Positions 54,541 through 63,424 of a stretch of 64,000 nt of DNA are shown piece after piece. The stretch's first letter is position 1, and each line of letters starts with the position of its first letter. Source of the stretch: Ferruginibacter albus (lineage in GTDB: Bacteria > Bacteroidota > Bacteroidia > Chitinophagales > Chitinophagaceae); the NCBI RefSeq assembly GCF_020042285.1, contig NZ_CP083388.1, positions 1,824,001-1,888,000 on the forward strand, read 5' to 3'. The notes beneath the pieces were generated by a model. The model worked only from the letters and a program-made list of their open reading frames with translations, was not told the origin of the DNA and searched no databases. Made by a program: the position numbers and the translations under genes.

Positions 54541-55371
54541 ATGGAACAACGTTTTGCGAATGGGAAGAAGGAAGTAAAGCAGATGGATACAACTGAACTG
54601 CGGGAGAATTTTTTAATAGAAAAGATCTTCACGGCAGACCAATTCAATTTTGTGTATTCGCATTACGATAGAGTGATCATCGGTGGTGTAATGCCCGTAA
54701 ACAAAACTGTGCAGTTACCTGTATACGAAAACTTAAAAGCAGCTTATTTTTTGGAAAGAAGAGAAATAGGGATTATCAATATCGGTGGAGATGGTGAGAT
54801 TAAAGTGAATGATAAAGTTTACACGCTAAGTAAATTGGATTGTTTGTATGTGGGCAAAGGAAATGAAAAAGTTACTTTCAAAAGCTTGAAGAAAAACAAT
54901 CCTGCTAAATTCTATTTGTTATCAGCACCTGCACATCATGCTTATAAAGTGCAGTTCATGAAAAAAGAAAAAGCTTCACCGTTGGATCTGGGCTCTGTTG
55001 AAACCGCCAATCAACGTACGGTGTATAAATACATTCATGCAGACGGTTTAAAAAGTTGCCAATTGGTGATGGGCTTAACCGTTCTAAAAACAGGCAGTGT
55101 TTGGAATACCATTCCAACACATACGCATGATCGTAGAATGGAAGCATATTTATATTTTGATGTTCCGGAAAATCATCGGGTTTTTCATTTTATGGGAGAG
55201 CCTAATGAAACACGTCATATTTTGGTAGCCAGCGATCAGGCGCTTATTTCACCGCCATGGTCAATTCATTCCGGTGCAGGCACAAGTAATTATTCATTCA
55301 TTTGGGGAATGGCCGGAGAAAATTATGTATACACTGATATGGATGTAATCGATATAAAAGATGTGCGATAA
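54541..55371 (+). CDS. kduI: 5-dehydro-4-deoxy-D-glucuronate isomerase
   Basis: 276 residues, matching the family along its length (LRENFLIEKIFTADQFNFVY, HYDRVIIGGVMP). The zinc ligands are visible: H194 and H196 in THTHDRRMEAYLYF, E201, and H243 in PPWSIHSG. It isomerises 4-deoxy-5-ketouronate to 2,5-diketo-3-deoxygluconate in the cytoplasm, directly before KduD. The metabolic order and the adjacency support both calls. Confidence 0.96.
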   Translation: MEQRFANGKKEVKQMDTTELRENFLIEKIFTADQFNFVYSHYDRVIIGGVMPVNKTVQLPVYENLKAAYFLERREIGIINIGGDGEIKVNDKVYTLSKLDCLYVGKGNEKVTFKSLKKNNPAKFYLLSAPAHHAYKVQFMKKEKASPLDLGSVETANQRTVYKYIHADGLKSCQLVMGLTVLKTGSVWNTIPTHTHDRRMEAYLYFDVPENHRVFHFMGEPNETRHILVASDQALISPPWSIHSGAGTSNYSFIWGMAGENYVYTDMDVIDIKDVR

Positions 55372-55414
55372 AACTTGTTGCCTTAGTGCCTCATTGCCTA
55401 TAAAATAAAACACA

Positions 55415-57754
55415 ATGAAAAGAACTTTAACGATTGTATTGCTCGTAATAACTGCTTTTGCTTTTCGTCCTTCTGAAAAAAAAGTGAGCATCTTTTTAGT
55501 GGGCGATTCTACCATGGCAGATCAACCTACTGATGAAAATCCACAAAGAGGTTGGGGGCAATTATTTCCAAAGTATTTTACAGATGAAGTAGAGATAAAA
55601 AACTTTGCCAAAAACGGAAGAAGCACAAAAAGCTTTATCACTGAAGGCAGATGGGACAGCGTGTTGAACCAATTGCAACCTGGCGATTGGGTGTTTTTAC
55701 AGTTTGGTCATAATGATAGCAAGATAGAAGATACTACCCGTTATGCAGCGCCACAAACAACCTACAAAACAAACCTTACGCGGTTTATAAATGAAGCTCG
55801 CAGTAAAGGTGCTATTCCTGTATTAATAACGCCGGTGAATAGACGCAAATTTGATGCTGATGGAAAATTCGTTGACCAACACGGAGAATATCCTGGTGTA
55901 GTAAGAGCATTGGCACAACAATTAAAAGTTACGTTAATTGATCTTCATAAAAGCAGCCAGACTTTGTTAGAACAAAAAGGCGTGGAAGGAAGTAAGAACT
56001 TGTTCCTCTTTATTCCTGAAAATCATTTTAAAAAATACAAAGGCAAAGAAGAAGACAATACACACTTTACAGAATATGGTGCAGAGAGTGTAGCATCATT
56101 GGTTTGTGCTGATATTAAAAAACAAAACTTAGCCATTGCCAAATATTTAAAACCTTCTGACTTTAAAGAAAAAGATGCATTTGAATTGCCTAAAATTTAT
56201 GTTCCTCATTTTAAGTTAGATACTTTTTATGTTACAAACTATGGTGCTAAAGCTGATGGTGTGACATTAAATACAAAAGCTATTAACGATGCTATCGCTG
56301 ATGCAAATACAAAAGGAGGAGGAACGGTTGTTATTCCAAGAGGCTTATGGTCAACAGGTCCGATTGTAATGAAGAGTAATGTAAATCTTCATTTAGATGC
56401 TGGTGCATTAGTTGCATTCACAAATGATTTTACGCAATATCCTTTAGTAAAATCTGATTTTGAAGGTGTGGCAGCAGCTCGTTGTCAATCGCCTATCACT
56501 GCAGAGAATTTAACAAATATCGCTATCACGGGTAAAGGAGTTTTTGATGGTAATGGTGCCGCCTGGAGACCAATTAAAAAATCAAAAATGATCGATGCGG
56601 ATTGGAAACGTTTAGTAACAAAAGGAGTAGTGAGTGACGATAAAACATGGTTCCCATCTGCAAAAGCATTAAAGGGTTATAACGATAAAAACATTGGTAA
56701 GTTAGATGGAGGCAAACAACTCAGCGATTTCGAAGACATCAAAGATTTTTTGCGTCCTAACTTTTTCAGAATAGCACTTTGTAAAAATGTGTTGTTAGAT
56801 GATATCACCGTACAGAATTCTCCGGCTTGGAACTTACACATACTTATTGATGAAGATGTAACTGTGCACAATGTAAAAGTTAAAAACCCATGGAACGCAC
56901 AAAATACGGATGCGATCGATATTGAAAGCAGCAAGAACGTACGATTAGAAGGCTGCATTTTTGACACAGGCGATGATGGCATTTGTATTAAATCAGGTCG
57001 TGATGAAGAAGGAAGAAAACGCGGCATTCCAACAGAAAATGTTATTGTAGATAATTGTATCGTGTATCATGCACATGGTGGTTTTGTAGTAGGAAGCGAA
57101 ATGAGCGGCGGTGCAAAAAATCTCTATGTAAGCAATACAACTTTCATGGGTACAGATGTTGGGCTTCGCTTCAAATCTACAAGAGGTCGTGGCGGTGTGG
57201 TTGAAAATATTTACGCTAATAATATTAACATGAAAGATATTTTGGGTGATGCAATTTTCTTTGATGTGTATTACCAGGCTAAAGACCCTGTTCCTTCTTC
57301 TACCGCCGATGCGGGTCCGCCACCTGCAATAGAAATGAAACCGGTTGATGAAGGCACTCCATTATTTCAAAATTTCTTTATAAGAAATATTACTTGCGAT
57401 GGCGCTGATGATGGAATTTATTTACGTGGCTTACCGGAAATGAATATCAAAAACGTTGTTATCGAAAATGCGGTATTGCAAGCTACTAAAGGTATCTATT
57501 GTGAAGAAGCGAGCGGCATTACGTTTAAGAATATCGATCTTATTTCTGATAATACCAACCCGGTTATCTTCATTCAAAACAGCAACACTATTTGTTTGGA
57601 CGATATTAAATACAAACCAGATGCGGATTTATTGTTAAGCATCAATGGCGACAGAACAAAAAATATTCGTTTGCTAAATACAGATATATCAAAAGCAAAG
57701 AAGCAAACTCAGTTTGCGAACAACACGAATGCAAAGGTTTTAACCAATAAGTAA
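55415..57754 (+). CDS. Fusion: CE12 pectin/rhamnogalacturonan acetylesterase + GH28 polygalacturonase
   Basis: 779 residues with a short signal sequence (MKRTLTIVLLVITAFAF). Residues ~23-245 are an SGNH esterase of the CE12 type: nucleophile S32 in FLVGDSTMADQ, the FLQFGHND block, and D214-x-x-H217 in DNTHFTEYG. Residues ~265-770 are a GH28 beta-helix: VTNYGAKADGVTLNTKAIND, N497-T-D499, the D520/D521 pair in GDDGI, H554 in HAHGGFVVGS, and R585-x-K587. One protein would deacetylate and hydrolyse galacturonan or rhamnogalacturonan. There is no T9SS tail, so it is likely periplasmic. It starts ~43 bases after kduI and is followed after two bases by the GH105 gene. Confidence 0.92.
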   Translation: MKRTLTIVLLVITAFAFRPSEKKVSIFLVGDSTMADQPTDENPQRGWGQLFPKYFTDEVEIKNFAKNGRSTKSFITEGRWDSVLNQLQPGDWVFLQFGHNDSKIEDTTRYAAPQTTYKTNLTRFINEARSKGAIPVLITPVNRRKFDADGKFVDQHGEYPGVVRALAQQLKVTLIDLHKSSQTLLEQKGVEGSKNLFLFIPENHFKKYKGKEEDNTHFTEYGAESVASLVCADIKKQNLAIAKYLKPSDFKEKDAFELPKIYVPHFKLDTFYVTNYGAKADGVTLNTKAINDAIADANTKGGGTVVIPRGLWSTGPIVMKSNVNLHLDAGALVAFTNDFTQYPLVKSDFEGVAAARCQSPITAENLTNIAITGKGVFDGNGAAWRPIKKSKMIDADWKRLVTKGVVSDDKTWFPSAKALKGYNDKNIGKLDGGKQLSDFEDIKDFLRPNFFRIALCKNVLLDDITVQNSPAWNLHILIDEDVTVHNVKVKNPWNAQNTDAIDIESSKNVRLEGCIFDTGDDGICIKSGRDEEGRKRGIPTENVIVDNCIVYHAHGGFVVGSEMSGGAKNLYVSNTTFMGTDVGLRFKSTRGRGGVVENIYANNINMKDILGDAIFFDVYYQAKDPVPSSTADAGPPPAIEMKPVDEGTPLFQNFFIRNITCDGADDGIYLRGLPEMNIKNVVIENAVLQATKGIYCEEASGITFKNIDLISDNTNPVIFIQNSNTICLDDIKYKPDADLLLSINGDRTKNIRLLNTDISKAKKQTQFANNTNAKVLTNK

Positions 57755-57756
57755 AA

Positions 57757-59802
57757 ATGAAAAGAGTATCTATTTTTTATTCTTTGCATAAGCCCGTCCT
57801 TAGGATGGGGTGGGGAGGTTTTTTATCAAAGCGTAGTATTGTTGGTGCGTTTATGCTTTGTTTGCTTGCCGGTAATAGTATTGCGCAAACAAAAACCATT
57901 CAATCTCCTGTTCCTTTATCAGAGCAATTGGCAAAAACAACTATGTCCATTTGGAAAGATTCAATGGCGTTTAAAAAAGATCGTCCTGCAGAATGGAGTT
58001 ACGAACAAGGTGTTGTTTATAAAGGATTGGAAGATGTCTGGAAAAAAACAGGAAATGGAGACTACTTCAAGTACATTCAAAAGAACATCGATTTTTTTGT
58101 TCGTAAAGACGGGAGCATTCGTACGTACAAATTAGATGATTACAATTTAGATAATATCTGTCCCGGCAGAGGCATACTAACGTTATACAATACACTAAGT
58201 GACAACAATAAATATTTTCGTGCCATTACATTGTTAAAAGAGCAATTGAATTATCAGCCTAAGACAAGTGAAGGTGGTTATTGGCACAAGCAACGTTATC
58301 CCAGCCAGATGTGGTTGGATGGTGTTTATATGGCAGAGCCTTTTCATGCTGAATACGCAAAACGGTTTAATAATCCACAGATATTTGAAGAGATAGCAAA
58401 GCAGTTTTTCTTGATTGAAGAACATGCAAGAGATAAAAAAACAGGATTGTATTACCACGGTTGGGATGAAAGCCGTAAAGAAAGATGGGCTGATCCACAG
58501 ACGGGTTTGTCTGCTAATTTCTGGGGACGTTCTGTTGGCTGGTATGCAATGGCATTAGTAGATGTACTGGATTATTTTCCTAAAGACAATCCAAATTACG
58601 ATTCATTAGTACACATCGTCAAAAACTTAGCAGTTGCTATTGTAAAAGTGCAAGACCCAAAAACAGGACTTTGGTGGCAGGTATTGAATAAACCGAATGA
58701 AAAAGATAATTACCTGGAATCATCTGCATCCTGCATGTTCGTATATGCGTTGGCGAAAGCCGTTCGTAAAGGTTATATCAGCCAATCATATTATATGCAG
58801 GCATTAAAAGGGTATACCGGCATAAAGTCTAATTTCATTTCTGTTGATTCCACAACCGGTTTAATAAATTTGACTAAAGTATGCGCCGTAGCAGGATTAG
58901 GCGGAAAGCCTTACCGTGATGGAAGCTATGATTATTATATCAATGAACCTGTTGTTTCCAACGATCCTAAAGGCTTGGGTGCTGCAATGATGATGGCAAC
59001 CGAAGTGGAGTCTATTTCTCAATCAGGTATAGGGAGAAATAAAAATGTTTTATTAGATAGTTATTACAATAACGAGAAAAAAACTGACGAAGCAACAGGA
59101 CAAACCATCTCATGGCATTATAAATGGGATGAAACGCCTAACAGTGGTTTCTCATTCCTCGGAGGCATCTTCAATAGCTATGGCGCTACAACATCAACTT
59201 TATATGAAGCGCCAACTGCTGCCAACTTAAAAAATGCAGACATCTACATTATTGTTGATCCTGATATTCCTAAAGAAAATCCTAATACAAAATATATTGA
59301 ACCGGGTGATACAACTGCTATTATAAACTGGGTAAAAGGAGGAGGTGTTTTAGTTATCTTATTAAATGATACCGGCAACGCAGAGTTTGATCATACAAAT
59401 GCATTAACAAAATCATTCGGCATTCAATTTAATAAAGACAGTCGTAATCATGTTGATGCCAATAAGTTTGAAATGGGAAAGATAACCGGTCAACCGCCGC
59501 TTTTCAGAAAAGCGAAAAACTTATACTTAAAAGAAATAAGTACGTTAACAGTTAAAGCTCCTGCAATGGCGTTATTGAAAGATAACAATGACATTATTAT
59601 GGCTTCTGCTAAAATAGGTAAGGGAACTGTGTTTGCCGTTGGCGATCCGTGGTTATATAATGAATATGTAGATGGCAGAAAGCTGCCTGCGGAATATCAA
59701 AACTTTACAGCAGCGCAGGAACTGGCGCAATGGTTATTGCGGCAAGTTCCTTTTAAAATAAACAGTTTATTAAAACAAGGTAGTTTAATAAAAAACAAAT
59801 GA
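57757..59802 (+). CDS. Unsaturated rhamnogalacturonyl hydrolase (GH105) with C-terminal DUF4350-like domain
   Basis: 681 residues. The signal peptide is unusually long (44 residues to ...GNSIAQ) because residues ~12-22 come from an inserted palindromic element. Residues ~50-420 form the GH105/GH88 alpha/alpha barrel: WSYEQGVVYKGLEDVWKKTG, SQMWLDGVYMAEPF with D188 as the probable catalytic Asp, FWGRSVGWYAMALVDVLDYF, YLESSASCMFVYALAKAVRK and KGLGAAMMMATE. Residues ~465-670 resemble DUF4350 (IIVDPDIPKENPNTKYIEP, WVKGGGVLVILLNDTGN), a gatase-like fold. It should remove the unsaturated uronate from the ends of lyase products. It overlaps the next gene by four bases. Confidence 0.9.
   Translation: MKRVSIFYSLHKPVLRMGWGGFLSKRSIVGAFMLCLLAGNSIAQTKTIQSPVPLSEQLAKTTMSIWKDSMAFKKDRPAEWSYEQGVVYKGLEDVWKKTGNGDYFKYIQKNIDFFVRKDGSIRTYKLDDYNLDNICPGRGILTLYNTLSDNNKYFRAITLLKEQLNYQPKTSEGGYWHKQRYPSQMWLDGVYMAEPFHAEYAKRFNNPQIFEEIAKQFFLIEEHARDKKTGLYYHGWDESRKERWADPQTGLSANFWGRSVGWYAMALVDVLDYFPKDNPNYDSLVHIVKNLAVAIVKVQDPKTGLWWQVLNKPNEKDNYLESSASCMFVYALAKAVRKGYISQSYYMQALKGYTGIKSNFISVDSTTGLINLTKVCAVAGLGGKPYRDGSYDYYINEPVVSNDPKGLGAAMMMATEVESISQSGIGRNKNVLLDSYYNNEKKTDEATGQTISWHYKWDETPNSGFSFLGGIFNSYGATTSTLYEAPTAANLKNADIYIIVDPDIPKENPNTKYIEPGDTTAIINWVKGGGVLVILLNDTGNAEFDHTNALTKSFGIQFNKDSRNHVDANKFEMGKITGQPPLFRKAKNLYLKEISTLTVKAPAMALLKDNNDIIMASAKIGKGTVFAVGDPWLYNEYVDGRKLPAEYQNFTAAQELAQWLLRQVPFKINSLLKQGSLIKNK
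57792..57820. repeat. Palindromic REP-like element inside the GH105 signal peptide
   Basis: CCCGTC (57793-57798) pairs with GATGGG (57804-57809, one G-T pair) around CTTAG, followed by GTGGGGAGG. This resembles the CCCCTCC...GGAGGGG-T-GGGGAGG elements that I recall as dispersed repeats in Chitinophagaceae. It is in frame and encodes KPVLRMGWGGF. Confidence 0.5.
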
Positions 59803-61856
59803 TAAAGCGTTTATACATATTGGTACTGGTTGCTTTATCCTTAATAGGATATAACAGTAGCGTGTATGCGCAAAAAACACTTGTTGTTGCAACAGATGGC
59901 AGCGGCGATTTTAAATCGATACAAGCTGCTATAAACAGTTTGCCCGACTCGGCTTCATCGCAACGCATCATCTTTATAAAAAAAGGAGTGTATAAAGAGA
60001 AGCTCTTTATAGAAAAGAATTTTATCACGTTAAAAGGAGAGGAGGTAGCCGCTACAACCATTACTTATTCCGAAGCACGTGATATTTTCCGTTGCACAAA
60101 TAATGATGATTGGGGTGTTGCTACTATCAATATGAAAGGCAGCGATATCGTAATGGAAAATCTAACAGTATTGAATACTTATGGTTTTGATGCTAAAGGA
60201 GATTCAATTATTGCTTGTCCTGCGGATTCTATTACCGGTAAAAAAACAGTTAAGCGTAATGGTCACCAAATGGCATTGCGTAGTTTTAATACAACACGAT
60301 TGATCGTTCGTAATTGTGTATTCAGAGCCTTTGGCGGTGATACCGTTAGTCCATGGAATGTAGATGCAGGAATGTTTTATTTTTCTAATTGTACAATGGA
60401 AGGCGGCGTAGATTTTTATTGCCCGAGAGGCTGGGCACTGGCAGAGAATTGCAAGTTTATTTGTCATAGTAAAGAAGCGGCTATCTGGCATGACGGTTCA
60501 AAAAACAAATCGTCTAAAACAGTGTTGATCAATTGTAGTTTTAGTGGCGATGATGGGTTTAAATTAGGACGTTATCACAGAGATGCGCAATTCTATTTGA
60601 TCAATTGTACATTTCCATCCAATATGGCTGATTCGGATATTTATCAGCGTGCTGCAAATCCGCCCAATGTTATTCAATGGGGTAAAAGAGTATTCTATAA
60701 TAACTGTCATCGCATAGGTGGAGATTATGCATGGTTCAAAAATAATTTTCCTGATTCATTAGGAGTGAATGATATTAATGTGCCTTGGGTATATGATTAT
60801 AAATGGAATCCGAAACCTGATGGCAGAAATACATTTGAACCCAGGAATTTGGATGATACAGATCGGATAGCAGATAATATGTTATTGTATCAACGTGAAA
60901 ATGGGGGATGGCCAAAACACTTCCAGGAATTGAATGTTGACTATACCAAAGATCTTGCGGCAGAGCAAAAAGATGAATTGCAAAAAGGTTACGAAGCCGG
61001 CTTGGATGCAACCATTGATAATGACGCTACAACTAAAGAGATCCGCTATTTGGTAAAAGTATACAATCGTACAGGTAACAGTAAATATTTAAGAGCAGCA
61101 CAACATGGGATTGATTATTTATTAAAGGCGCAATATGCAAATGGGGGATGGCCGCAGTTTTATCCTGACTCCAGCAGCTATCGGAATGAGATAACTTATA
61201 ACGATAATGCCATGGTAAATGCCTTAAATATATTGCAGGATGTGGTAGATGGAGCGAATGGATTTAACGCAATCGATGCCGAATATATTTCCCTATGTAA
61301 ACCCGCTGTGGAACGGGGAATTAGTTGTATCTTAAAGACACAGATCAAGCAAAAAGGCGTATTAACCGTATGGTGCGCTCAATATAATGCCCGTACTTTG
61401 CAGCCCGCTAAAGCCAGGACGTTTGAATTGGCTTCTTTGAGCGGTGCAGAGTCGGTTGGAATTGTTCGTTTTTTGATGAGAGTAAAAACGCCATCAAGAG
61501 AAATCATTGAGTCGGTAACAGATGCGGTGAACTGGTTTAAGAAAACAAAAATTGCAGGCTATAAGTTTGTTGAAATAAAAGCTCCGAAAGAGCAAACAGG
61601 AAGAGATAAGATCCTTGTGCCCGATAGCACTTCTACTATATGGGCAAGATTTTACGGGTTAGATGATAATCAACCATTCTTCTGCGGAAGAGATGGAGTA
61701 AGAAAAAAGACATTAGCTGAAATAGAGAATGAAAGAAGAGCAGGATATCAATGGTATGGAACATGGCCGGAGAATTTAGTGAACAAGGAATATCCAAAGT
61801 GGTTGAAAGCATTGCAACTTTCTTCTGCAAAAGAAAAGATGGCAAAGAATAAGTAG
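59799..61856 (+). CDS. Fusion: CE8-like esterase + PL10 pectate lyase
   Basis: 685 residues. The signal peptide ends ...SSVYAQ. Residues ~25-340 are a right-handed beta-helix of the pectinesterase family (TLVVATDGSGDFKSIQAAIN, HQMALRSF, GGVDFYCPRG, LGRYHRDAQF). The usual Q-D motif reads G180-D181, so the oxyanion Gln is missing while the two Asp and the Arg positions remain. Residues ~345-680 are a PL10 lyase: NMLLYQRENGGWPKHF, DATIDNDATTKEIRYLVKVY, NGGWPQFYPDSSSYRNEITY, FELASLSGAESVGIVRFLM and IWARFYGLDDNQPFFCGRDG. It would couple de-esterification with cleavage of polygalacturonate. Its ATG overlaps the GH105 stop (ATGA). Confidence 0.92.
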   Translation: MIKRLYILVLVALSLIGYNSSVYAQKTLVVATDGSGDFKSIQAAINSLPDSASSQRIIFIKKGVYKEKLFIEKNFITLKGEEVAATTITYSEARDIFRCTNNDDWGVATINMKGSDIVMENLTVLNTYGFDAKGDSIIACPADSITGKKTVKRNGHQMALRSFNTTRLIVRNCVFRAFGGDTVSPWNVDAGMFYFSNCTMEGGVDFYCPRGWALAENCKFICHSKEAAIWHDGSKNKSSKTVLINCSFSGDDGFKLGRYHRDAQFYLINCTFPSNMADSDIYQRAANPPNVIQWGKRVFYNNCHRIGGDYAWFKNNFPDSLGVNDINVPWVYDYKWNPKPDGRNTFEPRNLDDTDRIADNMLLYQRENGGWPKHFQELNVDYTKDLAAEQKDELQKGYEAGLDATIDNDATTKEIRYLVKVYNRTGNSKYLRAAQHGIDYLLKAQYANGGWPQFYPDSSSYRNEITYNDNAMVNALNILQDVVDGANGFNAIDAEYISLCKPAVERGISCILKTQIKQKGVLTVWCAQYNARTLQPAKARTFELASLSGAESVGIVRFLMRVKTPSREIIESVTDAVNWFKKTKIAGYKFVEIKAPKEQTGRDKILVPDSTSTIWARFYGLDDNQPFFCGRDGVRKKTLAEIENERRAGYQWYGTWPENLVNKEYPKWLKALQLSSAKEKMAKNK

Positions 61857-61900
61857 TAAAAAAGAAAAATAATCAAACCAAATAAATTAAACGTGTAGAG

Positions 61901-63421
61901 ATGATAGTATCTAAATTTAACCTTAAAAATATTCAATGCAATGATTTGATAATTCCCGATCAGTCATTGTTTGAATTGCCTGAAAAAGTATTGCAATTCG
62001 GAACCGGCGTATTATTACGTGGATTGCCTGATTACTTTATTGATAAAGCCAATCGCCAGGGGAAATTCAATGGAAGAATTGTTGTGGTTAAATCTACAGA
62101 TGGTGGCGATGGTGCAGCATTTGATAAGCAGGATGGTTTATATACGCTTTGTGTTCGTGGAATTGAAAACGGTAAAGTAGTAGAAGAGAATATTTTGAAT
62201 TCATCTATAAGTCGTGTATTGTCTGCTAAAAGTGATTGGAAGGCAGTGAAAGAATGTGCACATAATCCTGAATTGCAGATCGTAATTTCCAATACAACGG
62301 AAGTGGGTATAGAATTAGTGAGTGATGATATACGTATTCATCCACCTGTATCATTTCCCGGAAAATTGTTAGCGTTTTTACATGAACGTTATAAAGCATT
62401 TGCAGGAAGTGAACATTCAGGTTTGGTGATCGTTCCAACAGAATTGATCAGCAACAATGGTAAAAAATTAGAATCAATTGTAATTGAACAAGCTCACTTA
62501 AATGGCTTGGACGATGCATTTATAGACTGGTTGGAAAACCACAATACATTCTGCAATACATTGGTAGATAGAATTGTGCCAGGCAAGCCGAGTGCTGCAG
62601 CTAAAGAGGCATTACAGAAAAAATTCGGCTATGATGATGATCTGATCACGATGTCGGAAGTATATCGTTTATGGGCAATTGAAGGTGATGAAAAAGTGAA
62701 AGCAAAATTATCTTTTGCGGAAGCAGATAGCGGGGTAGTGATTGTTCCGAATATAGATCTATTTAAAGAGCTAAAATTACGTTTACTAAATGGAACGCAT
62801 ACCCTAAGTTGTGGTTTGGCATTTTTAGCAGGTTTTGATACGGTTAAAAAAGCAATGGACGATACAACAGTATCTACGTTCATCAGTAACTTGATGACAA
62901 AAGAAATTGCACCGGCAATTCCATATAAAGTGGATGCAAAAGAAGCGCAGGATTTTGCAACAAAAGTATTGGACCGCTTCCGTAATCCAAATATCGAACA
63001 TCAATGGATCAGCATTACCATGAATTATACGTCTAAGCTGGAAATGCGTGTACTTCCTGTATTACAACAATATTATAAGCTGTTCAATGCTGTGCCGGAG
63101 CATTTTGCCTTAGGCTTTGCTGCGTATATGTTATTTAATAAACCGGTAAAGAAAGAGGGAGATGTTTATTACGGAGAATTGAATGGCGTAGCATATCCTA
63201 TTAAAGATGATAAAGCGGCAACAATGTATAAAAAATGGCAGGAAACAAAATCTTCTGCTATAGCGGAAGCTGTTTTACATGATACGGCATTGTGGGGTGG
63301 AACAGACTTGTCTGTATTGCCCGGGTTTGCAGAATCTGTGCAGGAAAAATTGAATGATATTTTAGTGAATGGAATTACTGCTGTAATAAAAGAAACTGAA
63401 AATAAAAAAGTGATAGCATAA
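61901..63421 (+). CDS. uxaB: Tagaturonate reductase (altronate oxidoreductase)
   Basis: 506 residues, somewhat over the E. coli length, cytoplasmic. The mannitol-dehydrogenase-type fold begins VLQFGTGVLLRGLPDYFIDK (NAD-binding loop) and has IVISNTTEVGIEL, DWLENHNTFCNTLVDRIVPG, and the helical catalytic domain motif KLRLLNGTHTLSCGLAFLAG. It reduces tagaturonate to altronate in galacturonate breakdown. Followed after three bases by uxaA. The uronate isomerase UxaC that would supply tagaturonate is not in the window. Confidence 0.94.
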   Translation: MIVSKFNLKNIQCNDLIIPDQSLFELPEKVLQFGTGVLLRGLPDYFIDKANRQGKFNGRIVVVKSTDGGDGAAFDKQDGLYTLCVRGIENGKVVEENILNSSISRVLSAKSDWKAVKECAHNPELQIVISNTTEVGIELVSDDIRIHPPVSFPGKLLAFLHERYKAFAGSEHSGLVIVPTELISNNGKKLESIVIEQAHLNGLDDAFIDWLENHNTFCNTLVDRIVPGKPSAAAKEALQKKFGYDDDLITMSEVYRLWAIEGDEKVKAKLSFAEADSGVVIVPNIDLFKELKLRLLNGTHTLSCGLAFLAGFDTVKKAMDDTTVSTFISNLMTKEIAPAIPYKVDAKEAQDFATKVLDRFRNPNIEHQWISITMNYTSKLEMRVLPVLQQYYKLFNAVPEHFALGFAAYMLFNKPVKKEGDVYYGELNGVAYPIKDDKAATMYKKWQETKSSAIAEAVLHDTALWGGTDLSVLPGFAESVQEKLNDILVNGITAVIKETENKKVIA

Positions 63422-63424
63422 ACA

